DNA of 64,000 nucleotides from an uncultured Lachnospiraceae bacterium (GTDB taxonomy: Bacteria > Bacillota > Clostridia > Lachnospirales > Lachnospiraceae), in NCBI GenBank assembly GCA_944383265.1, contig CALWOX010000002.1:268859-332858 (forward strand). The letters run 5' to 3'. The notes below the pieces were generated by a model, which saw only the letters and a list, made by a program, of their open reading frames with translations, was not told the origin of the DNA and did no database searches. Below are positions 55,789 to 64,000 of this stretch, one piece after another. The first letter of the stretch is position 1, and every line of letters begins with the position of its first letter. The translations under genes and the position numbers were made by a program.

Positions 55789-58098
55789 TCATGCTTTCCT
55801 GTTTCTGTTATAGTTTATGAGGCAGCCTGCCTTGATTATCTCCTTCTCCTCATCCGTAAGCTCCGCTATATAAAGGCTTATCTCTTTTATTTCATCCTTG
55901 TCAGAGTAGATGACATATCCTCTGATATCCTTCATATCACCTGAAAGTGCGGCTTTTATTCCGGGTATATATATGTAATCTCCGGTCTCAAAGCATGGCT
56001 CGGCTTTCATCTGCAGAGGAAGCATACCCCAGTTTATGACATTTGAGCGGTAGCGCTTTGTGGCATATTCAGAGCATATATTTGCAAGTCCTCCGAGAAC
56101 TCTCTGACAGCTTGCAGCCTGTTCTCTGGCGGAGCCGTCTCCGGGTCGCACAGCATATATCACGCTTCCAAGCTCGATATCTTCATTTTCCCCGCAATCA
56201 TGGGCCTCGTTTATTCCTTTTATTATCTCCGATACTCGGCTGAGCTCCTCATTATCCTTAGCCGCCTCGAAAAAGCCCTTTTTCTCACATCTTACCGCTT
56301 CATTTTTCACAGCCTTTGCTCTTCCCACATACTCGGGATCTCGCCTTGAAAGTGTAAATTCCGCAAGGCCTAGTGGATTGGACCTGTAGGATGAGGTCTC
56401 ACCCGATGGTATGAGCTCATCTGTTGTCGTCACAGGATCCATGATCTTTGAGCTGACCTTTAAAAGTACATTGTCAGAAAGTGAAGCCATTTCGGGCCAA
56501 TCCTTTATATTAGGGCCATATACAAGCTCCTTTTCCGGCTGCGGCCTTCCTGCTCCCATGTATACCCTGTTTTTGTAGGAGCTTATATCGAAAGCATAAG
56601 GAGGTATGTTATCGTCAAAGTCAATCTCTGTCGCAGCTGTAAGCCTTCCTCCATTTGCTGTGGTTGCGGCTATCGAGCGCGCATCCATAAGGGCAACTGC
56701 CGCCATCTGTCCGTTTACAGGCTTTGAACCCTCTCTGTTGGGGAAGTTCCTTGTTGTATGTCTTATGCTGAGCCCGTTGTTGCAGGGTATATCTCCCGCT
56801 CCGAAGCAGGGTCCGCAGAAGGCTGTCCTTATAACAGCTCCCGAATCCATAAGCTCCGACACCGCACCCTTCTTCACAAGATCCGCAAATACAGGCTGGG
56901 ATGCAGGATATACCGACAACGAGAATTCTCCGCTTCCGCAGCTCTTTCCCTTAAGTATGGAGGCAGCCTCCATTATATTTGAGTAGGTTCCTCCGGCGCA
57001 GCCCGCTATAACAGCCTGCTGAACGCAGATCTCACCGTCGTGGAGCTTGTCAAGAAGCGTAAGCTTCGCTCTTCCTCCGGATACCTTCTCCGCTTCCTTC
57101 TCTGTTTCTCTGAGTATATCCGCAGCATTTTCCTTCAGCTCTTCTATGGTATACACATTAGAAGGATGGAAGGGCAACGCTATCATAGGCTTTATCTTGG
57201 CAAGGTCAACATAAACACATCCGTCATAGTAAGCTGTGTCCTTCGGCTCAAGCTTTTTGTAAGCCTCCTCTCTGCCGTGGAGCTTGAGCCAGCTTCGGGT
57301 GTCCTCATCAGTCTCCCAGATCGAGCTGAGGCAGGTGGTCTCCGTAGTCATCACATCTATACCGTTTCTGTAATCGGTATCAAGAGCGGCGATTCCGGGA
57401 CCCACAAATTCCATGACTTTATTCTTCACATATCCGTTCTTAAACACAGCACCTATTATGGCAAGCGCCACATCCTGAGGACCTACTCCCTTTTTCGGCT
57501 TGTTGTCAAGATAAACGGCAACGACTCCGGGATAAGCGATGTCGTAGGTGTCTTTAAGGAGCTGCTTTACAAGCTCTCCTCCTCCCTCACCCACAGCCAT
57601 GGTTCCGAGAGCGCCGTAGCGGGTGTGGCTGTCGGAGCCTATTATCATCCTTCCGCAGCCCGCCATCATTTCGCGCATATATTGGTGAATGACGGCAATG
57701 TGAGGAGGTACATATATTCCTCCGTATTTCACGGCAGCGGAAAGTCCGAACATATGGTCGTCCTCGTTTATAGTTCCTCCAACAGCGCAGAGGGTATTGT
57801 GGCAGTTTGTGAGCACATAGGGCACAGGGAATTCCTTCATGCCTGAGGCCTTCGCTGTCTGAATTATGCCGACAAAGGTAATATCATGAGATGCCATGGA
57901 ATCGAAACGTATCTTAAGTCTGTCCATGTTGTCGGATGTGTTGTGGGCCTTAAGAACGCTGTAGGCTATAGTGCCCTTTATTGCTTCATCCTTTGTAACA
58001 GGCTTTCCCGCAATAGCTTCCGCTCTCTTTACATCCTCCGAAGGGACGATGTCTCTTTTATTTATAAAATAAACTCCGCTGTCGTACAACTTCACCAT
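55789..58098 (-). CDS. Aconitate hydratase family protein
   Basis: Interconverts citrate and isocitrate through a [4Fe-4S] cluster. The 769 residues fall in the aconitase superfamily: [20 protein letters not shown], cluster cysteines in [11 protein letters not shown] and FCGPCFGAG, and the swivel domain at about 640-750. The form resembles the YbhJ/hydratase branch rather than AcnA. The operon context (citrate synthase, NAD-IDH) strongly supports true aconitase function. It has a promoter 56-84 bp upstream and a GGAGG site. Confidence 0.9.
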   Translation of the reverse strand: MVKLYDSGVYFINKRDIVPSEDVKRAEAIAGKPVTKDEAIKGTIAYSVLKAHNTSDNMDRLKIRFDSMASHDITFVGIIQTAKASGMKEFPVPYVLTNCHNTLCAVGGTINEDDHMFGLSAAVKYGGIYVPPHIAVIHQYMREMMAGCGRMIIGSDSHTRYGALGTMAVGEGGGELVKQLLKDTYDIAYPGVVAVYLDNKPKKGVGPQDVALAIIGAVFKNGYVKNKVMEFVGPGIAALDTDYRNGIDVMTTETTCLSSIWETDEDTRSWLKLHGREEAYKKLEPKDTAYYDGCVYVDLAKIKPMIALPFHPSNVYTIEELKENAADILRETEKEAEKVSGGRAKLTLLDKLHDGEICVQQAVIAGCAGGTYSNIMEAASILKGKSCGSGEFSLSVYPASQPVFADLVKKGAVSELMDSGAVIRTAFCGPCFGAGDIPCNNGLSIRHTTRNFPNREGSKPVNGQMAAVALMDARSIAATTANGGRLTAATEIDFDDNIPPYAFDISSYKNRVYMGAGRPQPEKELVYGPNIKDWPEMASLSDNVLLKVSSKIMDPVTTTDELIPSGETSSYRSNPLGLAEFTLSRRDPEYVGRAKAVKNEAVRCEKKGFFEAAKDNEELSRVSEIIKGINEAHDCGENEDIELGSVIYAVRPGDGSAREQAASCQRVLGGLANICSEYATKRYRSNVINWGMLPLQMKAEPCFETGDYIYIPGIKAALSGDMKDIRGYVIYSDKDEIKEISLYIAELTDEEKEIIKAGCLINYNRNRKA

Positions 58099-58153
58099 TT
58101 GCTGTGCCTCCTATAAGTTGCTCCTTTTTGAGCTTTTTGTAAATTATAGAGGT

Positions 58154-58182
58154 ATTATACTCCCGAGATATGAAATCAACAA
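58154..58182 (-). promoter_or_regulatory. Promoter of the aconitase-citrate synthase-IDH operon
   Basis: Minus-strand TTGTTG (58177-58182) and TATAAT (58154-58159) with a 17-bp spacer. The interval up to the divergent marR promoter (58183-58258) holds no clear operator. Confidence 0.6.
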
Positions 58183-58258
58183 GGAAAAAAGAGCAATACA
58201 GTCCCCGGAAACCATTATTTTTATCGGAACAAAAAATTTATTTTCATAAAAATACATG

Positions 58259-58286
58259 TTGACATATGTACGATATCGGATATAAT
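58259..58286 (+). promoter_or_regulatory. Promoter of marR
   Basis: TTGACA (58259-58264) and TATAAT (58281-58286), 16-bp spacer, both hexamers at consensus. One copy of the operator repeat fills the spacer. Confidence 0.85.
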
Positions 58287-58314
58287 ACATATATAGTTGA
58301 TGTACGATATCGGA
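58266..58314. promoter_or_regulatory. Two direct operator repeats in the marR promoter
   Basis: The 15-mer ATGTACGATATCGGA occurs exactly twice (58266-58280 and 58300-58314), 34 bp apart. Each contains the palindrome CGATATCG, as expected for a dimeric winged-helix repressor. One copy lies between -35 and -10, the other between the start site and the ribosome site: an autorepression layout. Confidence 0.78.
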
Positions 58315-58328
58315 CAAAGGAGTCAAAA

Positions 58329-58763
58329 ATGCATTATTTAGAAGCAGGTAAATATACCAGTCTTTCGGGAGAGATCAATTCTCTCTACCATGAAGCTGCA
58401 GTCAAAATGGGAATTTCCGACAGTGTGATGAATATTCTTTATGTGATTTACGAGAAGGGAGACAGCTGTCTTCAAAGTGAAATCAGCAAGCTTAGCGGTA
58501 TCAGCAGGCAAACTATAAATTCGTCTGTCAAAAAGCTTGAAAAGGATGAGATTTTGTATCTTAAGCAGGGGCAAGGAAGAAATACGATTGTCTGCCTTAC
58601 TGAAAAAGGGCTAAAATTTTGTGAGGATAAAATAAAGCCCTTGTTTGAAATTGAAAATAAAATTTGGAATGAATGGACAGCAGATGAACAAAGGCAATAT
58701 CTTTTGCTTACGGAAAAATACCGTGATGCTTTAAAAAAATATATGACCTTATTTTTACTGTAA
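58329..58763 (+). CDS. MarR-family transcriptional regulator
   Basis: 144-residue winged-helix regulator. Recognition region QSEISKLSGISRQTINSSVKKLEKDEILYLKQGQGRN covers HTH and wing (key residues SRQTINSSVKKLE). The start at 58329 has AAAGGAG upstream; the frame is open to 58266, but that ATG overlaps the promoter. It likely represses itself and the RNHCP gene 24 bp downstream. The ligand is unknown. Confidence 0.92.
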   Translation: MHYLEAGKYTSLSGEINSLYHEAAVKMGISDSVMNILYVIYEKGDSCLQSEISKLSGISRQTINSSVKKLEKDEILYLKQGQGRNTIVCLTEKGLKFCEDKIKPLFEIENKIWNEWTADEQRQYLLLTEKYRDALKKYMTLFLL

Positions 58764-58787
58764 CAGGCTGTCTCATAAGGAGTTGTC

Positions 58788-59219
58788 ATGAACAGAGAAA
58801 ATAAAAGAAAAATGTATGAAAAAGGATATTATAAAACTCACGGCTGCAGCGACAGCTTTACCTGCAAGGTATGCGGGCGACTTGTGGCATCCGCCGGAGC
58901 GGGAAGCAATCACAGAAACCACTGTCCCAACTGCCTAAGCAGCCTTCACTTGGATATTGAGCCCGGAGACAGAGAAGCCGATTGCGGTGGAATCATGGAT
59001 CCTGTAGGAGTTTGGGTGAGGAAGAACGGCGAATGGGCTATAATACACAGGTGCCGCAGGTGCGGCCATTTAAGCTCAAACCGCGTCGCGGCGGATGACA
59101 ATCCTATGAAGCTTATGTCCATAGCAATGAGGCCGATTTCACAGCCTCCGTTCCCTCTCGAATACATTGAGGAAATGACCGATCTCATGGCGGGAGACGG
59201 AAGCATGTATGCTAAATAG
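58788..59219 (+). CDS. RNHCP-domain zinc protein
   Basis: 143 residues. The FTCKVCGRLVASAGAGSNHRNHCPNCLSSLH segment contains the name-giving R-N-H-C-P and two CxxC pairs; a further CRRCG lies in HRCRRCGHLSSNR. RNHCP proteins are small, probably zinc-binding and of unknown function. The gene follows marR by 24 bp with its own AAGGAG, so the two form one transcript under the operator repeats. Confidence 0.88.
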   Translation: MNRENKRKMYEKGYYKTHGCSDSFTCKVCGRLVASAGAGSNHRNHCPNCLSSLHLDIEPGDREADCGGIMDPVGVWVRKNGEWAIIHRCRRCGHLSSNRVAADDNPMKLMSIAMRPISQPPFPLEYIEEMTDLMAGDGSMYAK

Positions 59220-59257
59220 CCGGGTAATCACAACTTGTTTTTATTATGTTAAAAATT

Positions 59258-59288
59258 AAAGAGCAGAGACTTTATTCCCTGCTCTTTT
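59258..59288. terminator. Bidirectional terminator between the RNHCP and ctc genes
   Basis: AAAGAGCAG (59258-59266) and CTGCTCTTT (59279-59287) form a perfect 9-bp stem between the convergent genes, with T-rich flanks on both strands. Confidence 0.78.
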
Positions 59289-59365
59289 ATCTGCTGTATT
59301 CAATTATACGATGTTTAAATCTCAAGCTTTAATTTCAGCCTTCTTTTTCTGAATAATTCGCCCGA

Positions 59366-59974
59366 TTATTTTTCTGTGGCCTCTGCTCCCTCGGCAGCTG
59401 CAGCTTCAGCTGTTTCATCCTCAGGAAGCTCCTCGTTATGAGGTGCCGCAAGGCTTACAACTATTTCCTCGGGATCTGTAATAAGGCTTACGTCCTTATC
59501 ATTTGCGATAGCAAGATCCTTTACCTTTACGGAATCACCGACCTTCATCTGAGCCACATCTATCTCAACTCTCTCAACCAGAGCTGAAGGAAGTGCCTTG
59601 TATGCGATCTCCTCAAGATGCTGCTGTATAACTCCGAGTGCCTTATCATGGTTTAAAAGTATTACCTCCGCTACAGAGTGTACAGGCTCACCGCTGACAA
59701 GGGCCTGGAAATCGATCTCATCAACCTGTGCCTTTAAGGCATTGTAATCGATCTCTTTTATAAGGACATCATAAGTCTCTCCGTCAACATTAAGTGCGAT
59801 CCTGCTGCCCTTAAAATTAGTCTTTAAGAGTCTCTCCGCTTCCTTCTTCTCGATCTTTACAGGTATGGAGCCCTCGATCTCTTTTCCGAATATGTTTCCT
59901 GTAACATATCCTTCCCGTCTAAGCTTCTTTGCCTTTACCGACATGTCTCTTTTCTCAGCTTTTAAAGTAGTCAT
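59366..59974 (-). CDS. rplY: Ribosomal protein L25 / general stress protein Ctc
   Basis: 5S-rRNA-binding protein of the large subunit. The 202 residues have the N-terminal L25 beta barrel (LKAEKRDMSVKAKKLRREGYVTGNIFG, key residues KLRREGYVTG) and the C-terminal TL5/Ctc domain, ending in an acidic Ala/Glu tail. The start has AGGAGG upstream. A TATAAT at 60078-60083 and a small ACCCT/AGGGT repeat overlap the likely promoter. Confidence 0.92.
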   Translation of the reverse strand: MTTLKAEKRDMSVKAKKLRREGYVTGNIFGKEIEGSIPVKIEKKEAERLLKTNFKGSRIALNVDGETYDVLIKEIDYNALKAQVDEIDFQALVSGEPVHSVAEVILLNHDKALGVIQQHLEEIAYKALPSALVERVEIDVAQMKVGDSVKVKDLAIANDKDVSLITDPEEIVVSLAAPHNEELPEDETAEAAAAEGAEATEK

Positions 59975-60112
59975 TTATCTTTTCCTCCTAAAACTGATTG
60001 CTTAGCGGCCTTCAATTTTGCTTCGGATCAGCTCGGCAAATAGGTCTGTTAAGTATCTTTATTCTTTTTACAGCTTCATTATACACCCTTTGTCAAGAGG
60101 GTAAAAAACATT

Positions 60113-60304
60113 TTACAAATATTTTTTTGCCTTTTCATCATCTAAGGAGAATTTTTCCTTCAATTTCTTAATTATCTCCTCATCCGAGACGTTCATCTCC
60201 TTAAGCACCGACACCATTCCCCTGATTCCGGTATCAAGTCCTTCATCTCTTCCCTGCTTTATTCCTTTTTCTATGTTTTCCTGATCCCTCATCATTAATG
60301 TCAT
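60113..60304 (-). pseudogene. C-terminal remnant of an Rpn-family PD-(D/E)XK nuclease/transposase
   Basis: A 63-residue frame whose sequence (MMRDQENIEKGIKQGRDEGL, then VLKEMNVSDEEIIKKLKEKF and an end KKYL) matches the tail of Rpn/PDDEXK transposase-like proteins frequent in Lachnospiraceae. The catalytic part is absent, and the region upstream is occupied by the next gene, so this is most likely a decayed remnant. GGAGG precedes it, so expression is not excluded. Confidence 0.55.
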
Positions 60305-60343
60305 ATATTCATGCCTCCATTCCCTGTTATGCTTTTGATAGCC

Positions 60344-62008
60344 CTATAAATTATATTTCTTCATTCTTCTGAAAAGGGTTGTTCTTGATATACCCAATAT
60401 TTCTGATATTTGCTTTTGGCTATATCCTTTTTTTATAAGCTCTTCGATGCGCTTTATCTCCAATTCCCTTAGTGACTCAAGGTTTACCCCACCCCTTACA
60501 CCTTCAGGCTTTATTTCTTCTCTGTATATTTTTCCGTCAAGCGCTGTTTTCTCAAGCAGTTTGTCCAGATATCCAATAGGCATATCAGCAAATTTTTCCC
60601 ACATATACTTTATATCGATTCCCTTAAGGTTTACTTTTTTCTTATGGTAGATATTGCAATAATAATCCAGTCCGCTCAAAACCATCTTACGAAATACCAG
60701 ATAATTATTGTAAACAGTATCATCAATCTCTATCTCGTTTTCAGAAATGCAATAATAAAGTTTTTTGCTGAATTGTCCGTCAGAAGTAAGTCTGGCAAGA
60801 TTTTTATCAGAGCAGAATATAAATCTTACATCAGGATAAACCTTTTCTTTGTCTCCTGTTTCAAGTCGTCCTGTTTTTATAAACTCCGCTATCTTTTCCT
60901 GCACATAAAAATTCATTTTCTCAGGACTGATTATTATCATAGTACCGCCATCCATATTTCTTATCAATCCGTATTTGCCGAAAATATAGCTGTCTAAAAG
61001 TTCTCTGTATACAGTCTCTATATATACAAGAGTTAGCCCTTGGTTTCTTCTTGAAGAACGATTATATATAGCCTTTGCCACAAGCTCGTTTAAAACGTTA
61101 TCTGTACCTGTTATAAGCTTGTTTACATCTTTTTCGGCAAATTCTGACGTTTTTTTTATAAGCTCTGCCGAAATAAAAGGTTGAAGCCATTCAAATGTTA
61201 CATATGTACCTGTAAGCAATCGGTTGGTATTTTTCTTTAAATCTTTAAACGTTTTGAAGCAAATTACTATGCCATATTCAGTCTCGCTTATATATATCTT
61301 TTTTAATGTTACAGTACCATAAAATGTTTTATTATCATAATTAAGAGATACTCTCAAATTTTCCAATTCTTTTTGTTCACGATAATATATTTCAAAAGCA
61401 GGATATATATTTACAATATTTTGCCCTATCCATTCTCTGTCACCTGAAAATGTGTTCATAAAACTATTGTTCATATACAAAATAACTCCGTAGCTGTCAG
61501 TATATAAAACAGCATCTTCTATGATATCCATGACCTTTTCTATTTCTGATATTTTCCTTTTCAGACCCTTTTTTTCAACATGGTTTATCATTCTCACAGC
61601 TACAAGCTCAGCCATATTTTCCATAAATTTTATGGTGGATTCACAGCTGTCAAAAAGTGACTTCACCTTAAAACCCGGTATTACCAAAGATATAGCTCCA
61701 AGTACTCTGTTTTCATATCTTATCGGTACTCCTATGAAAGCTTTCATCTTACATACCTTGAACTTTTCGCATTCTCTGCAGCTTTCGACCTTCGACTTGT
61801 CATCTATAACCACATTATGATTATTAACGATCACATCTGCCACAAGCGAACCTATCTTTATATCATTATAAAGTGAGAAATATTGAAATGCGCTGCCTAC
61901 TATGTTCATCTTAGAATCAGTTATTATGACGTCCGTATTCACAACATCTGAAATGACAGAAGCAAAATTGTTACAAAAATCCTTTATATTTCCAAGCATA
62001 CTTTTCAT
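60344..62008 (-). CDS. Sensor-regulator with GAF-like and PAS domains, an eroded AAA+ domain and a Fis-type HTH
   Basis: 554 residues. About 1-145 form a GAF-like domain with a cysteine cluster (C77, C80, C86). About 155-255 look like a PAS domain (VLYTDSYGVILYMNNSFM). About 265-470 align in order with the NtrC AAA+ domain (GGTMIIISPEKMNFYVQEKI for the Walker B/linker region, DVRFIFCSDKNLARL for sensor I, FSKKLYYCI), but no Walker A GxxGxGK and no GAFTGA exist. About 515-554 is a Fis HTH (YSQKQISEILGISRTTLFRR). It is probably a regulator of the adjacent ATC-hydrolase/DhaL/CyuA genes, which end 168 bp upstream; inference. Confidence 0.8.
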   Translation of the reverse strand: MKSMLGNIKDFCNNFASVISDVVNTDVIITDSKMNIVGSAFQYFSLYNDIKIGSLVADVIVNNHNVVIDDKSKVESCRECEKFKVCKMKAFIGVPIRYENRVLGAISLVIPGFKVKSLFDSCESTIKFMENMAELVAVRMINHVEKKGLKRKISEIEKVMDIIEDAVLYTDSYGVILYMNNSFMNTFSGDREWIGQNIVNIYPAFEIYYREQKELENLRVSLNYDNKTFYGTVTLKKIYISETEYGIVICFKTFKDLKKNTNRLLTGTYVTFEWLQPFISAELIKKTSEFAEKDVNKLITGTDNVLNELVAKAIYNRSSRRNQGLTLVYIETVYRELLDSYIFGKYGLIRNMDGGTMIIISPEKMNFYVQEKIAEFIKTGRLETGDKEKVYPDVRFIFCSDKNLARLTSDGQFSKKLYYCISENEIEIDDTVYNNYLVFRKMVLSGLDYYCNIYHKKKVNLKGIDIKYMWEKFADMPIGYLDKLLEKTALDGKIYREEIKPEGVRGGVNLESLRELEIKRIEELIKKGYSQKQISEILGISRTTLFRRMKKYNL

Positions 62009-62039
62009 GGTACATCAATTTCCTTTCCGCAAAAACCCG

Positions 62040-62060
62040 GTGTCAATAAAGTGTCAATAA
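62040..62060. repeat. Tandem GTGTCAATAA repeat upstream of the eroded-AAA+ regulator
   Basis: Two copies of GTGTCAATAA (62040-62049, 62051-62060) spaced 11 bp, 32-52 bp before the gene. Possibly a binding site in the leader. Confidence 0.5.
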
Positions 62061-62090
62061 TGAAGCATAAGCCCCATTATATCACATATC

Positions 62091-62137
62091 AAAAAGAGAT
62101 CATCCATGTATTATAAAAACAATCGATGACCTCTTTT
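62091..62137 (-). terminator. Terminator after the ATC-hydrolase gene
   Basis: Stem AAAAGAGGTCATC/GATGATCTCTTTT on the minus strand (one G-U pair) with an AT-rich loop and TTTTTGATA tail. A TATAAT on the minus strand (62076-62081) just beyond it may start the next gene. Confidence 0.75.
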
Positions 62138-62176
62138 GACAACGGGTAGAACTTGTCCCGATTAAAAACTTGGAGT

Positions 62177-62656
62177 TTATTTATTCTTTTTGATCCTTAC
62201 CTCACATATGTCGTCTCCATTGGCAATTGTCTTTCCAAGGTGGAAGTCATATCCGAGAGTCTCACAGATTCCTCTGTCTCCGTCCATAGCTATGTCACAA
62301 AGTACAGCGCATTCCTCATCTGTCGCGCCAAGCTTTTTCCATGCGGCAACCAGTGGACAATAGTGGAAGTCTACACTAAGATTGTTGTCATCTGACTTTA
62401 CATCCATCTGGAAAACGCCCTTTACATTTTCATTTGCAAACTCATTTACAAATACATTAAAATCATCTGTATGCGTATATTTGTTTTCTCCATGGAAACG
62501 TCCGCATTCCTTTATTGCCTTATGTGCAAATTCATCACTGAGCCCTGCAGCTTTAGCTTCCTTGTACATAAGATACATCCAAGTAGCGCGATGTTCAAAC
62601 GCATTTCTTAAATCCTCAATATGCTGTCCTCTGTCCTCAGGTACATTTTTAATCAT
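62177..62656 (-). CDS. L-2-amino-thiazoline-4-carboxylate (ATC) hydrolase family protein
   Basis: 159 residues resembling the ATC_hydrolase family: N-terminal helical region, then FHYCPLVAAWKKLGATDEECAVLCDIAMDGDRG (key residues HYCPLVAAW, C in LCDIAMDGDRG). Known members open the thiazoline ring in a bacterial route to L-cysteine, but most homologues are untested. It lies 59 bp downstream of dhaL on the same strand with AGGAGG upstream, in a set with a CyuA-like gene, which makes sulfur amino acid metabolism likely. Confidence 0.82.
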   Translation of the reverse strand: MIKNVPEDRGQHIEDLRNAFEHRATWMYLMYKEAKAAGLSDEFAHKAIKECGRFHGENKYTHTDDFNVFVNEFANENVKGVFQMDVKSDDNNLSVDFHYCPLVAAWKKLGATDEECAVLCDIAMDGDRGICETLGYDFHLGKTIANGDDICEVRIKKNK

Positions 62657-62715
62657 TTTCTTATCCTCCGATATTTTTTATAATCTGCACTTTTAACTGT
62701 GCTTATTAATCCGCT

Positions 62716-63363
62716 TTAACGGATTTTTTCTTTAACAAAGTCCATAAGTACTTCTATTTGGTATGACATAGTAACAGCACCGGGATCCAGATGCCCTATA
62801 CCCTTATCCGCTTGATATGTAGCCCTTCCCCTTACGGCTTCCATATTTTTAGTATTTTCAGCACCGTCTTCAGCAGCCTTTTTTACCTTGTCACACAGCT
62901 CTTTTTCATCAGTTCCGTTTTCTATGCATTCTTTAAAGACTTTTACTGCAGGAGCCAGACTGTCTATCATGGTTTTAAATCCTTCCTTAGCCTGACCTCT
63001 CTGAATTATGGCGTCAAGCATTGCAGAAAGAATACTGCAAAGTCCCTCCGCATCAATTGTTTCATGTCCCTTTATTGCCTTTGCCGCCGCGAGATAAGCG
63101 CTTCCGTACAGAACACCGGATGAGCCTCCTATAACTGACATCATTATCTTTCCTATTTCTTTCATTTCATCGCTGACGGTCATCTTGGAAAGACTGTCTG
63201 AACACTCGTTGAGCTTAGTGAATCCCATATTAAGATTTGACCAGTGATCCCCATCTCCTGTGGCAAGGTCGAGCTCAGTTACATATTCGCCGTTTTCATT
63301 TATTTTCTTATATGCTCTTCGTATATACTCCGCATAATCTGATGCGGTAAGTTGAAATCCCAT
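62716..63363 (-). CDS. DhaL-like (DAK2 domain) protein
   Basis: 215 residues related to the ADP-binding subunit of PTS-dependent dihydroxyacetone kinase. The phosphate-binding aspartates are in LATGDGDHWSNLNMGF, and VIGGSSGVLYGSAYL and GHLDPGAVTMSYQ follow the family. The start at 63363 (MGFQLTA) has GGAGG; the frame is open to 63402. No dhaK or dhaM is visible in the window, so dihydroxyacetone may not be its substrate. Confidence 0.85.
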   Translation of the reverse strand: MGFQLTASDYAEYIRRAYKKINENGEYVTELDLATGDGDHWSNLNMGFTKLNECSDSLSKMTVSDEMKEIGKIMMSVIGGSSGVLYGSAYLAAAKAIKGHETIDAEGLCSILSAMLDAIIQRGQAKEGFKTMIDSLAPAVKVFKECIENGTDEKELCDKVKKAAEDGAENTKNMEAVRGRATYQADKGIGHLDPGAVTMSYQIEVLMDFVKEKIR

Positions 63364-63430
63364 TTTAGCCTCCTTAATACCATGATTGAATTTATTATGC
63401 AACTTATGGCTTTATTTTTATATCATCAGC

Positions 63431-64000
63431 TTACTTGTCAAGCATGATGTTGAGGATCTCCTTGTCGGTCTCCCTCATTCCGTCTCTTCCGAGTCTCGCA
63501 ACACTTACTATGGTGTTCTCAACTCCGTCCTTTACTATTCCGTCTCCGCCTTTGAACTTCTGATTTTCCTTAGCCATGGCAAGGGCAAGGAATGCACAGT
63601 CAACGGACTCCGCTATCTTGGCCGCACATGAAGGCTTCGCTCCGTCGCAGATGATTCCGGAGGTGGTGGCAAGACAGTTGATGACCGTATCCTCTATCAC
63701 CTCGTCGCTCTCATGCATGAGGAACGCTATTCCCGCTCCCGCAGCACATCCCGCACTTACCGCTCCGCAGTATGCCGAAAGCCTTCCTATACCCGCCTTC
63801 TGATGAAGTCCCAGAAGGTTTGAAAGCACAAGCGCCCTGTAAAGCTCCTCCTCGCTGCTCTTAAGCTCCTTCGCGTACTCTATGACAGGTACCGATGCTG
63901 TTATTCCCTGGTTTCCCGAACCCGAGTTTATAACTACGGGAAGCTCGCAGCCTGACATTCTTGCATCAGATCCGGCAGCCGCCTTGGCCTTTGCTCTCAC
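63431..64000 (-). CDS. CyuA/UPF0597-type L-cysteine desulfidase-like protein (partial, N-terminus off the right edge)
   Basis: At least 189 residues, cut by the window edge. The region resembles the serine dehydratase alpha-like UPF0597/CyuA family, which breaks down cysteine with an Fe-S cluster: INSGSGNQGITASVPV, AYCGAVSAGCAAGAGIAFLM and TTSGIICDGAKPSCAAKIA carry the conserved cysteines. It is the first of the CyuA-dhaL-ATC-hydrolase set on this strand (67 bp gap to dhaL). Serine dehydratase activity is the alternative. Confidence 0.85.
   Translation of the reverse strand: MRAKAKAAAGSDARMSGCELPVVINSGSGNQGITASVPVIEYAKELKSSEEELYRALVLSNLLGLHQKAGIGRLSAYCGAVSAGCAAGAGIAFLMHESDEVIEDTVINCLATTSGIICDGAKPSCAAKIAESVDCAFLALAMAKENQKFKGGDGIVKDGVENTIVSVARLGRDGMRETDKEILNIMLDK

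Noticed and set aside
60113..60304. A complete small gene of unknown function
   Set aside because: The sequence matches only the tail of a larger nuclease family, so I treat it as a remnant.

Overview
The window reads as chromosome from a strictly anaerobic, amino-acid-fermenting member of the Clostridia, probably Lachnospiraceae or a close relative (this placement is inference). The grounds are a PolC-type DNA polymerase, a Firmicutes-style pyrH-frr-uppS-cdsA-dxr-rseP block, strong AGGAGG ribosome binding sites, lipoproteins of the BMP and YARHG types, and a complete glycine reductase (Stickland) operon with selenocysteine. Most genes lie on the minus strand and form long, tightly packed operons.

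Region by region. 1-1424: tRNA-Sec (selC) and selA, running off the left edge, behind one clear promoter. 1630-9845: a complete arginine operon transcribed argG-argH-argC-argJ-argB-argD-argF behind a promoter with three ARG-box-like palindromes. 10031-17687: the glycine reductase operon grdE-grdB-trxB-trxA-grdA-grdCD. GrdB has an in-frame UGA at codon 348 and GrdA at codon 44, and grdC and grdD are fused into one 849-codon gene. 17814-22037: an alanine/glycine:sodium symporter, a divergent AAA+ regulator with a degenerate GAFTGA loop, and selD, itself a UGA(Sec)16 gene. 22100-25693: purA and a GlnK/GlnL-like two-component system. 25743-26322: four tRNAs (Thr, two identical Glu, Pro). 26401-28353: grdX, with its own promoter, and an NSS-family symporter. 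28434-32085: a GldA / GldF-GldG-type ABC system. 32191-38123: a nucleoside ABC importer and uridine phosphorylase. 38248-48782: the pyrH-to-polC housekeeping block. 48899-53222: small hydrolase, membrane and acetyltransferase genes and a YARHG lipoprotein gene interrupted by an in-frame TGA. 53332-58182: aconitase, citrate synthase and NAD-type isocitrate dehydrogenase. 58259-59288: an apparently self-repressed marR plus an RNHCP zinc protein. 59366-64000: L25/Ctc, an Rpn-family remnant, a regulator with an eroded AAA+ domain, an ATC-hydrolase family gene, a lone DhaL and a cysteine desulfidase-like gene cut by the right edge.

How it fits together (inference). Selenophosphate made by SelD and selenocysteyl-tRNA made by SelA on selC supply GrdA and GrdB, and SelD itself also needs Sec. 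Amino acid uptake (AGCS and NSS symporters) feeds glycine reductase, which yields acetyl phosphate. Citrate synthase, aconitase and IDH make 2-oxoglutarate, the carbon source for glutamate and so for the arginine operon. selB is not seen in this window.
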